DNA of 64,000 nucleotides from assembly GCF_036248255.1 (NCBI RefSeq), contig NZ_CP109179.1:558001-622000 (forward strand). Reading direction: 5' to 3'. The DNA is from Streptomyces sp. NBC_01717. Lineage in GTDB: Bacteria; Actinomycetota; Actinomycetes; Streptomycetales; Streptomycetaceae. Positions within the stretch are counted from its first letter, which is position 1. Every line of letters begins with the position of its first letter. Positions 17,507 to 24,747 of the stretch are shown in pieces. The notes beneath the pieces were generated by a model. It ran no database searches. It saw nothing but the letters and a program-made list of their open reading frames with translations, and was not told where the DNA came from. Both the position numbers and the translations under genes were made by a program.

Positions 17507-19497
17507 AGTGAGATCTCCTTCCGGACGTGCTCCACGAGGGCCACGAGCACCTCCGGTGCATTCAGTCGGATCTCCTCGTCACTGAGCCGGCCGAGCGCGC
17601 TCAAGTGAGTACTCGGTTTCGAGCGCGACAGGAACAGGTAGCGGTACCAGCCCAGCCACTCGGCCCGTGTCTCGTTCCAGTAGCCTGGCCTGGTCCCCTT
17701 CTCTCCCAGGACCGTGGTGATGGGATCAGTGGAATCCGGCCCGCGCTGGTTGCCTTCAAGGTGTCTGTAGGCGTTCTCGAACGCGCACAACATGGCGTAG
17801 TCGAGGTCAAGCGGCTCGGAGTAGAAGACGGCGAATGTACGCAGGTGTTTCAGGATCGGCTTGATGTGCTTGAGACGGAGGCCGTCGTGGATCTCGTCGA
17901 CGTCGTCGTAGTCGGCGAGACCTTCCAGTGGGTCGAGCCCGTTGTCCATGAGGCGGTTGCAGGCATCACGTAGCCGGGCCGGGCCCGCGCCGACTTTGCC
18001 GTAATCGAGGTCCAGCAGGGTGGCATGGGGGATGTCCAAGTCGTGGAGCAGCTTCCACATGTGGTTGGTGTGCCGGCCGTCGAGCGGCACCATCGCCACG
18101 AACGACGGGTCCAGCTGCACACCGTGAGCCTGGGCGATCCGGGGGATGACGAGCTGCTCGGTGTCGCCTTCGCCGAGTACCACGAACTTGGCGAAGTACA
18201 GCTCCGGGTGGGCACGCACCGCCTCCCGAATGTATTTGCCCGCCTCGGTGGTGTCGTCGGGGAGGGTGATCTCGCGGACTGATGCCGTCGAGGCGGCCTG
18301 CTCCGTACGGAAGTATCGGACGTCTTCGGGGCGGATACGGGGCATGACACTGGCGGAGTGGCTGGAGAGGATCGTCTGCGTCGCTGTGGTGCCGCTCAGA
18401 TCTTGCAGCTGGTCAACGATCCGGGACAGGAAGAACGGCGAAAGGCTGTTCTCGGGTTCCTCAACCGCGATCAGGGTTAGGTGCGGCAGGTGAGCCGCTT
18501 GCAGGGTGAAGTCATCTATGTGCTGGCCGTCGCAGACCGCGGCCTCGACGTCGATAGCTGCCGCTACCAGGGCGAGGTGCAGCAGCGACCGCTGCCCGTC
18601 GCTCAGCATGCGGCCTGGCCTGGGCCGACCGTTGTGGTCGGGCTCGAAGACGAGTTCGGAGTTGCGGACCAGCTGGTTGAAGTCGCCGTCGAGAAGTCGC
18701 AGCTTGGGATCCGAGTGCATCCCCGCGTCATGCAGTTCCTGCCATCGGGCCGTCAGTGCGCCTTCGACCGCTTGGATCACGGGCTCCTCGGTGAACTTCT
18801 CGGCGACTTCGGCCGCTTGGCCACTGACGAGGTCACGCAGACCAGTTGACCACTGCGCAGCTCGCCACAGTCGGCTGCGGAGAAAGGCCGTCACCTGGCG
18901 CACGCCATCACGGGAGGCCGGGATGTAGATCATCTGGATACGGCTGCGCTCCGCAGCAGTCAGCTGTACGTAGTCGTCCTCGCCGTACTCCTCGGCAAGG
19001 GTGTTGACGATCACGCGCGACTCGGTGATCGCCCCCTCCACCGTGCCGTCATCGACCCATTCGGCCCGGAGTGCCACCCGGACCTTCAGGTCGCCATCCT
19101 CCGCGGCGGCCATGCGCCGGAAGAACTCCGGGACCGCTCGGGACGCGCCGGCCTGCTGCTGGTGCTCCGCGTCCTCCGCGGCATCGCCATCGTCGCCTTC
19201 TCCGACTTCGTCGTTTTCCCCGCTGTCGTCGAGTTCGGGGAAGGCGAGCACCGCTTCGATCGCCAGCTCGCGGCTGGCGGGCAGGTCGGTCTCGCCGACG
19301 GGCACGTGAAAGTCGTCCACACGTACGGACCGTTCCTGCCCGGATATCCCGAACAACCGCAGCAGCGCCTCGCAGGCCGCGGTCTTGCCCGAACCGTTGG
19401 CGCCGATGAAGGCAGTCATGCCCCGGTCCAGGCGAAGGGACGTGCGCCCCGGCCCGAAGCACTTGAAGTTCTCCAGCACGAGCTTCTCGATGAACAT
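17503..19497 (-). CDS. gajA: Gabija protein GajA: OLD-family ATPase/TOPRIM nuclease
   Basis: This 664-aa class 2 OLD-family protein is slightly longer than the best-known GajA (~580 aa). An ABC-type ATPase domain has Walker A IGANGSGKTAA (31-41), signature-like MLSDGQRSLLHLAL and Walker B LIAVEEPENSLSP (~340). The TOPRIM nuclease domain follows with VVLGEGDTEQLV (~439, catalytic Glu) and LLDLDYGK (~495, DxD). An acidic GDDGDAAEDAEHQQQ insertion lies near residue 105. Pairing with a UvrD-like gene through a GTGA overlap makes Gabija the clear assignment. In Gabija, GajA nicks phage DNA when nucleotide pools fall. Confidence 0.88.
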   Translation of the reverse strand: MFIEKLVLENFKCFGPGRTSLRLDRGMTAFIGANGSGKTAACEALLRLFGISGQERSVRVDDFHVPVGETDLPASRELAIEAVLAFPELDDSGENDEVGEGDDGDAAEDAEHQQQAGASRAVPEFFRRMAAAEDGDLKVRVALRAEWVDDGTVEGAITESRVIVNTLAEEYGEDDYVQLTAAERSRIQMIYIPASRDGVRQVTAFLRSRLWRAAQWSTGLRDLVSGQAAEVAEKFTEEPVIQAVEGALTARWQELHDAGMHSDPKLRLLDGDFNQLVRNSELVFEPDHNGRPRPGRMLSDGQRSLLHLALVAAAIDVEAAVCDGQHIDDFTLQAAHLPHLTLIAVEEPENSLSPFFLSRIVDQLQDLSGTTATQTILSSHSASVMPRIRPEDVRYFRTEQAASTASVREITLPDDTTEAGKYIREAVRAHPELYFAKFVVLGEGDTEQLVIPRIAQAHGVQLDPSFVAMVPLDGRHTNHMWKLLHDLDIPHATLLDLDYGKVGAGPARLRDACNRLMDNGLDPLEGLADYDDVDEIHDGLRLKHIKPILKHLRTFAVFYSEPLDLDYAMLCAFENAYRHLEGNQRGPDSTDPITTVLGEKGTRPGYWNETRAEWLGWYRYLFLSRSKPSTHLSALGRLSDEEIRLNAPEVLVALVEHVRKEISL

Positions 19498-19573
19498 TCG
19501 CCACTTTCCGGTACAACGACGTCATGAACGGCGACTGCCCATGACGGTATCGAAACCGTGTGATCTCCGGGCT

Positions 19574-19789
19574 CTATCGATCAAAGTCGGCGCCGGTCCT
19601 GTCCGCGGCAACACCACGAATCGCAGCTGACGAGAGGCGTGCTGGGGGTGTGGCTGCCCTGCCCCGCAGGGCAAGCAGTACATCGCCTCCCGCGACGGCC
19701 TCACCGGCGTCGAGTGGTCGGTTATCATCCCAGGAAAAACGCAAACCTTCGCCAGCCCGACATTCTGGAACATCAATCACGAGATTCAT
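19574..19789 (-). CDS. Small hypothetical protein
   Basis: This 71-aa protein (starts MNLVIDVPECRAGEGLRF) has an ATG at 19789 with a GGAG site about seven bases upstream. It is acidic at the front and ends SAAIRGVAADRTGADFDR. Similar short proteins accompany XRE-DUF5753 regulators in Streptomyces, which fits its neighbour at 19896-20747. No function is known. Confidence 0.5.
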   Translation of the reverse strand: MNLVIDVPECRAGEGLRFSWDDNRPLDAGEAVAGGDVLLALRGRAATPPARLSSAAIRGVAADRTGADFDR

Positions 19790-19895
19790 CGCTACTCCTG
19801 CCCCTTGTTGTGGAAACTCAGTGGGGAGCCATTGGGGCTTCACTCAACGGCTCTCCGTATGCATGCTTCACGCGGCTGAAGCCACGCAACCCGAG

Positions 19896-20747
19896 TCAGC
19901 CCAGCGCGTCGATCGCCTTCACGATCAAGGCCCGTGCATTCGCCCCATACACAGCGATCTGCCGCATCTGCTCGAACGCCCGCACGTACAGGGCGATCTC
20001 GCTGGGCTGGGTAATCCGCACCTGAGCGGACACCAACTCGACGGACACAAGCGAATCGTCATAGACGTGAAACGTCTCGCGCGGCCACTGCCCCCGGCTC
20101 GCCGTTGACGGAATGATGCCGAGTGAAACGGCCGGCAGGGCGCCTGCGGTCAGCAGGTAGCCGAGCTGCGCCGCCATCGCATCGGGCGTTCCGATCCGGT
20201 AGCGCAACACGGCCTCCTCGATGAGGAGGACGAAGCGATGGCCCCGCTCGTGAATGATGCGGGACCGCTCGACGCGTGCCCGTGCCGCGGCCGCGCTGTC
20301 GTCGACGGGGAGTTCGCGGAAGCGGGCGCTCATGCCGAGCACGGCGGCAGCGTAGCCCTCGGTTTGTAGGAGACCGGGGACGAGGGAGGAGGAGTACACC
20401 CGGAACAGCTGTGTCTGATGAAAGAACGTGACGGCGCTGTCCTGCAGCTGTTTGAGCCCGTTGCGGACTTGGTGGCGCCACTCGGTGTACATCGACTCGG
20501 CATGGAGCGACTGAGCGATCAGGTCTTCTGCCTGGTCGTCCACTCCGAGGGTGCGGCACCACCGCCGGATGTCCGTGGCAGATGGGGCGGTGCGGGCGTT
20601 CTCGATCCGGGACGTCTTCGCGTGGTGCCACCCGCACCCGTCGGCCAGCTCAACGACCGTGAGCCCTGCCCCCTTACGCAGGTCCCTCAGCCGTCGCGCG
20701 ACGACTTCGCGGGCGGCCTGGGCGGAGGAGGAGGGAGAGATGGTCAT
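19896..20747 (-). CDS. XRE-family regulator with DUF5753 domain
   Basis: This 283-aa protein has an N-terminal helix-turn-helix (RLRDLRKGAGLTVVELADGC through SRIENARTAP, residues ~18-55) and a DUF5753 sensor-like domain over the remainder (PGLLQTEGYAAAVL, then GTPDAMAAQLGYLL). This is one of the commonest Streptomyces regulator types and is usually next to a small DUF397 or DUF6879 gene. Here DUF6879 lies immediately upstream on the same strand, 25 bases away. It probably controls its own operon. No DUF397 partner was found. Confidence 0.9.
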   Translation of the reverse strand: MTISPSSSAQAAREVVARRLRDLRKGAGLTVVELADGCGWHHAKTSRIENARTAPSATDIRRWCRTLGVDDQAEDLIAQSLHAESMYTEWRHQVRNGLKQLQDSAVTFFHQTQLFRVYSSSLVPGLLQTEGYAAAVLGMSARFRELPVDDSAAAARARVERSRIIHERGHRFVLLIEEAVLRYRIGTPDAMAAQLGYLLTAGALPAVSLGIIPSTASRGQWPRETFHVYDDSLVSVELVSAQVRITQPSEIALYVRAFEQMRQIAVYGANARALIVKAIDALG

Positions 20748-20772
20748 GGGCTGGCCTGTCCGGTGCTTCCTG

Positions 20773-21303
20773 CTAGCGGATCTTGTACTGGTCGTGCGGT
20801 ACTGCCCGCTCCCACACCGCCTCGAAGGCGTCCGCGCACAGCTTCACCGCGGCCGGGCTCTCGGTGAGCTCCGGTCCTTGAGATGAGCCGTCCCCGGCGA
20901 AGTGGTTCCACTGGACCAACTGCCCGTCGAACAGCCAGTAGTCGTTTCCGGGCAGGGCAAGGTCCGACGCCTGCCGCCGAGGCAGCCATCGCACCTGCTC
21001 CCCGGCGGCGAGGTTCGTGAAGGTGCCGGAGTGCTCGTACTGGATGTACTCGCTGACCGGCTCGGACACGATCCGTGCCCGGCGCACGACCACACCGCGG
21101 CCTACCGTCTCGGTGATGAGGTCGAGCCAAGGCCGCCACCATGACGTCCGGTCGTCCAGGTTGTGGCGGAAGCCGGCACGCCAGTCGGCGAACGGGCCGC
21201 TCTCGTAGTCGACGGCGTAGGCGTCCCGCATCTCCAGGTGGACGGCGGAGCGGGTGCAGCTGGAGATCAGGTCACGGAAGGTGGGCTGTACGTTCGACGG
21301 CAT
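20773..21303 (-). CDS. DUF6879 family protein
   Basis: This 176-aa protein has the typical DUF6879 sequence (FRDLISSCTRSAVHLEMRDA, then FADWRAGFRHN and VRWLPRRQASDLALPGNDYW). The family is widespread in Streptomyces, encoded beside XRE-DUF5753 regulators; its role is unknown. Its start overlaps the end of the gene at 21272-21535 by 32 bases, so the three minus-strand genes probably form one operon running 21535 to 19896. Confidence 0.85.
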   Translation of the reverse strand: MPSNVQPTFRDLISSCTRSAVHLEMRDAYAVDYESGPFADWRAGFRHNLDDRTSWWRPWLDLITETVGRGVVVRRARIVSEPVSEYIQYEHSGTFTNLAAGEQVRWLPRRQASDLALPGNDYWLFDGQLVQWNHFAGDGSSQGPELTESPAAVKLCADAFEAVWERAVPHDQYKIR

Positions 21304-21535
21304 CGCACGCCTCCCTGATCATGTGCACCATCCTGGCGGGGATTCGGATCACGGCCTCGCTCTCCGGGATTCCCACGGCGTGGCCGGGGAGTTCGAGCGC
21401 GGCGCACTCGCCTTCGAGTTCCGGGCCCGGCTTCCATCCCTGGAACACGAGCTCCTTCTTCTCCTGGTCGACCCACACGGTGGGGCTCTCGTGATCCCCG
21501 GTGTTCGGGTCGATCCCGATGAACAGTAACGACAT
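21272..21535 (-). CDS. Small hypothetical protein of the XRE/DUF6879 operon
   Basis: This 87-aa acidic protein starts MSLLFIGIDPNTGDHESPTV; an ATG four codons earlier (21547) is also possible. It ends REACDAVERTAHLP. Such proteins precede DUF6879 genes in Streptomyces. It is the first gene after the divergent control region at 21548-21728. No catalytic motif is visible. Confidence 0.7.
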   Translation of the reverse strand: MSLLFIGIDPNTGDHESPTVWVDQEKKELVFQGWKPGPELEGECAALELPGHAVGIPESEAVIRIPARMVHMIREACDAVERTAHLP

Positions 21536-21547
21536 GCCGGTCTCCAT

Positions 21548-21728
21548 CCATGTGGTGTGCAGTTGTGTGCATCACAATCCTGCAGCGGGCCGAGGCGGTC
21601 AAGGGTGCGAAATGGCCAACTGACCACGCTAGCGGCGTGTGTGCACACTTCTGCACACGAGTTGCTGTAGTGCACATCGGCTCCCTACCGTCAGCGGTAT
21701 TCACCGACCGACGGCGGGGGGCATACCC
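21548..21728. promoter_or_regulatory. Divergent control region with TGTGCA motifs
   Basis: This 181-base gap separates the minus-strand operon (from 21535) and the plus-strand gene at 21729. It is less GC-rich than its surroundings and contains several TGTGCA/TGCACA words: GTGTGCAG near 21557, TGTGTGCATC near 21563, GTGTGTGCACACTTCTGCAC near 21636 and GTGCACATCGG near 21670. The repeated palindromic word suggests operator sites, perhaps for the XRE regulator. Binding is not shown. Confidence 0.4.
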
Positions 21729-21998
21729 GTGACGATGACTATCAAGGTGTACGAGGTCGACCGGCAGGGCCTCACGCGCGTCTTGCGCCCGGAGACTGCG
21801 GTGGTACCGGCCACCACCGTTGACCGGAGCTCTGCCTACCCGGACTGCCAGTGCCCGCGGTGCCGGGCAGCTGAGACAGCGGACCTGTCGTATCGGGTGC
21901 TTCTGGACCACACCACGGTCTGTGGGGCGTGCCGAGCCGGGGCCCCGTGTGTGACCGCGGGCGCGCTGGGCCGGGCGTGGCGTCGGGGGCGGGCATGA
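21729..21998 (+). CDS. Small Cys-rich hypothetical protein
   Basis: This 89-aa protein starts at GTG 21729 (or ATG 21735). It carries two Cys pairs, CQCPRC and CGACRAGAPC, suggesting zinc binding. Its stop overlaps the next start (ATGA at 21995-21998), so the two genes are translationally coupled. No family is recognised. Confidence 0.55.
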   Translation: MTMTIKVYEVDRQGLTRVLRPETAVVPATTVDRSSAYPDCQCPRCRAAETADLSYRVLLDHTTVCGACRAGAPCVTAGALGRAWRRGRA

Positions 21999-22150
21999 TC
22001 TGTGCACGCTGCGACCAGCCGATGACCGACGAAGAGTCGGCGGCGTACGACATCCCGGGCGCGACCGGGCCAGGGGTCACGGTTCGCGTCCACAAAGCCC
22101 GCTGCACACCACCGCCCCGGCCGAGGACGTACACGTACTTGCCCCACTGA
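21995..22150 (+). CDS. 51-aa zinc-finger-like protein
   Basis: This very short protein begins MICARCDQPMTDEESAAYDI, with a CxxC and a later single Cys in HKARCTPPP. It is coupled to the gene before it by an ATGA overlap and followed by a strong hairpin at 22154-22196. Short CxxC proteins of this kind are common on Streptomyces mobile elements; the function is unknown. Confidence 0.6.
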   Translation: MICARCDQPMTDEESAAYDIPGATGPGVTVRVHKARCTPPPRPRTYTYLPH

Positions 22151-22153
22151 CCT

Positions 22154-22196
22154 CCCGCCCGCACCCGAGGCCGGCGGTCGTCGGGGTGCGGGCGGG
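22154..22196 (+). terminator. Terminator-like hairpin
   Basis: A perfect 13-bp stem (CCCGCCCGCACCC at 22154-22166 with its complement at 22184-22196) starts three bases after the stop of the 21995-22150 gene. No U-tract follows, as is usual for actinobacterial hairpin terminators. Confidence 0.65.
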
Positions 22197-22331
22197 TCCA
22201 CTGATCACGGATTCCGGCCACGCGTACGAGATCCACCGCATCCGCGTGGGCTGACCTGCTGAATCAACGATGGACCACCCAGCGCGCGTTCGGCGGTCCG
22301 GCGGCAGGGCTTCGACGAGTTCTGGCTGGGA

Positions 22332-22616
22332 GAGCCGGGTGAGCGGTCAGCTGGCTGCGCACCAGCATGGCCTCCACCGGCGAGTTCGCCGCCCACCGGG
22401 GGACAACGGCCACGCCGGACACAGACAAGTCCCCGACGCGGTGGTAGTCGCAGAAGGGATTGGTTACCGACGGCGGTCGCTGCCGCGAAGCCGACGGAAG
22501 AAGATGTCTTTCCTCAATTGGTGGGCTCCCACAGGCAGGGCACATTCCTGATCAGGTCTGGCCTGGCACACGGGGCACGAGACGTTGTGCAGCCGGAAGC
22601 CGGGCACCATGCTCGC
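22332..22616. repeat. Direct repeat, copy B (partner at 5988-6340)
   Basis: This is the uninterrupted copy of the repeat at 5988-6340. From 22464 onward it is the 3' end of the CoiA-like gene on the minus strand; 22332-22463 is the DNA downstream of that gene. Both copies have the same orientation, so recombination between them would delete the 16 kb that carries both defence systems. Confidence 0.8.
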
Positions 22617-23879
22617 GGTCCCGCGGAGCGTTCGCTGGTCTTCCGCTCGCTGTGTCGCTTTGGCTTTCGCGGCCGCCTGGCGTTCCTTCACGATCGGCAT
22701 GATTCGCTGATCGTGGCCGTGCTCCCGCTGGACCTCCTTGCCGTTGTCCTCGCCTTGTTCCACGCATACTTGGCCGGGCCGGGCGTTACAGACGGGGCAG
22801 GCCCGGCGGATCCAGAACCGCCGGGCAACCTGTTCGTGCAGAAGAACCGTCCGCGTCGGCCGGGGGCGTTTGAGCGTGGTCTCCGCCTCGTTTGTGACCT
22901 CCGCGTTGCTCTTCCGGACTGTCGCCCGGTTCCTTCTGTTTTGGATGCGCGCGGCAAGGTAGTCAGCGGCTGCGTCCGCGATGTTGTTCTCTTTCTCGGT
23001 CCGGTCGCTGCCTGCGGTCACCTTGGCGCGGTTCAAAAGCCGGCGGACTTGCTTGGTGTCCCGTGCGGTCACCGCCTTGTCTAGGTGGAAGAACAGAAGG
23101 CGGCGGCGTGCCTCGGTACTTGGCACACGCTTCTTGGTCTCCACAGCGGTCCACCGGGACGGGGGCGGTGTGCTGCGCGAGCGGACGATCTGCTCCACCA
23201 TCGGTGTCGACAGCCCGCGCTCCGTCATCTCGCACTCGTCCAGACCGAACCACTCGGTCGGCCGCGCGAACGCCTCGGTGCCGATGCTGACCCGGCGGGC
23301 CGTGCCCTCGCTGTTCAGCCGGATGCGGTGGACATACCAGCGGCGGATCAGCGTTTCCTGGTCCACCGGCACCGATACCCCGAGCACCGGCTCCAGGCCG
23401 TCCTCGTCCCACATAGGCTCCACCGCCTGGTCCAGGTGCACGCGCAGCCCACGTGCCTTGAACCGGATGTCGACCACGGAGCCGATCGCCGCGCCGTCCG
23501 GCCGGGCGAAGTCGAAGTTGGCCTGATCGCCGCGGCCCCGGAACCAGGCCGCGGCCGCGGACTTCACGTACAAGTGGTCGGCGCTGGCAACGCCCCGGGC
23601 ACGCCGCCCACAGACGTGAGGCAGTCCGTCCGTGCCCGGGTGGTGAGCAAAGTGGCAGACGCGGTCGGTGTAGAGCTTCGTCGTCAGCTGGCCGCCGCAG
23701 CCGCCGAGCAGCAGCCCGCACCAGAATGTGTCGTCACCGTGCCGCCGGCGGAAGGCGTCCAGCTCGATCGCCTCCAGCGGCAGCGTCAGCGGCTCGTCCG
23801 AGTCCGCACTTCCCATCACCGCCGTCTGAATTTGCCGCCTGTCACCCTGCACGAACCCCCGTCTTTCGTCCCAACTCAT
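22464..23879 (-). CDS. CoiA-like protein with two C-terminal phage-type zinc fingers
   Basis: The N-terminal ~200 residues resemble the competence protein CoiA family: a Cys-Gly pair (CGGQLTTKLYTDRVCHFAHH) leading into HFAH, then SADHLYVKSAAAAWF in place of the usual S-EH helix, then ARPDGAAIGSVVDIRFKARG, probably a restriction-nuclease-like core. The C terminus has two short zinc fingers, CPVCNARPGQVC and CPVCQARPDQEC, like DNA-binding fingers in actinophage and plasmid proteins. I chose ATG 23879; ATG 23924 and 23816 are alternatives and none has a strong ribosome site. Its 3' end is duplicated at 5988-6340. Confidence 0.6.
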   Translation of the reverse strand: MSWDERRGFVQGDRRQIQTAVMGSADSDEPLTLPLEAIELDAFRRRHGDDTFWCGLLLGGCGGQLTTKLYTDRVCHFAHHPGTDGLPHVCGRRARGVASADHLYVKSAAAAWFRGRGDQANFDFARPDGAAIGSVVDIRFKARGLRVHLDQAVEPMWDEDGLEPVLGVSVPVDQETLIRRWYVHRIRLNSEGTARRVSIGTEAFARPTEWFGLDECEMTERGLSTPMVEQIVRSRSTPPPSRWTAVETKKRVPSTEARRRLLFFHLDKAVTARDTKQVRRLLNRAKVTAGSDRTEKENNIADAAADYLAARIQNRRNRATVRKSNAEVTNEAETTLKRPRPTRTVLLHEQVARRFWIRRACPVCNARPGQVCVEQGEDNGKEVQREHGHDQRIMPIVKERQAAAKAKATQRAEDQRTLRGTASMVPGFRLHNVSCPVCQARPDQECALPVGAHQLRKDIFFRRLRGSDRRR

Positions 23880-23908
23880 CGTTTCAGTTCGGACGTTGGT
23901 CCAACAGG

Positions 23909-24747
23909 TCATCGCCGGGAACAAGCCGTCGTTCGCAGCGAGGCAGGGTGCGCGACAACAGCCGCGGTTCCAGCCTGCTGGGCATTGCGTTCGGCACGCG
24001 CCCGCCGAAGGGCAGCCGCCTCGGTGGCGGCGGCTTCACGGCGGCGCTGGACGCGTGCCGCGGCGAAGGGGACCGGCGCATCCTTCGGCACGGTCTACGG
24101 CTCCGGGAACGCCCACTGGCTCAACTAGCGCATCGCCCTGGTCTCCCTCTCCACCGCCTCCGTGATCCCCGGCTCCAGCCGCTGTGCAGGAGCGACAGAC
24201 TGATGCGCGGCAGCGAGCGGCGGTAGCCCTCGCACGCCGTCTCCCTGGTCCTCGCTGGACCGGTGCCGGGACCGGGTCCGCCGGGGCGACGTCGGCGGGA
24301 CCGGGCGCAGGCGCGGCGCCGGGCGGCAGGATTCGCAGGGCGCTCACGACATTGCGGCCCGCTACCTTGTTGGCGGCCGCGATGAGAGCGGGTCTGCTCC
24401 AGGCGGGTCTGCGTCGCCCAGGCTGCCGACTCCGGGCACACGGTGAACTGGCCGGAGTCCGGGTCGTACGACACGGCGGTGACGTGCCGGGCCAGCTCGG
24501 GGGCAATGGCTGCCCACCGCTGGCGCAGGGAAGCGCCGGCGGCCGGAACCTCCCAGGCCCGCTCGGTAAGTAGCGCGCCGATCGTCGCTCCGAGGTCCAT
24601 CGGATCGCGCCCGTCGCGCCGCGCCGTACGGACCGGCCGCGGCCTTTGCTTCGCCTTCTGGCCGCTGCCGCTCTTCCGGGCCCGCTCCATCGCGGCCCGC
24701 AGCGCGACCTGGGCCAGGTCGACGCCGTGCGTCTCGCTGTCGCTCAT
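23909..24747 (-). pseudogene. Broken dciA-like (DUF721) gene
   Basis: The gene starts at ATG 24747, overlapping the stop of the large winged-helix gene as ATGA. The first ~130 codons read as a DUF721/DciA protein (DLGATIGALLTERAWEVPAA, then LARHVTAVSYDPDSGQF). Near 24385 the frame shifts by one and continues ALIAAANKVAGRNVVSALRI. Near 24240 it shifts again to HQSVAPAQRLEPGITEAVER. Two in-frame TAG codons at 24125-24127 and 24095-24097 sit where GAG would restore the protein, and the tail RREAAATEAAALRRARAERN follows. Two frameshifts and two nonsense codons make it a pseudogene. DciA-type proteins load replicative helicase. Confidence 0.7.
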
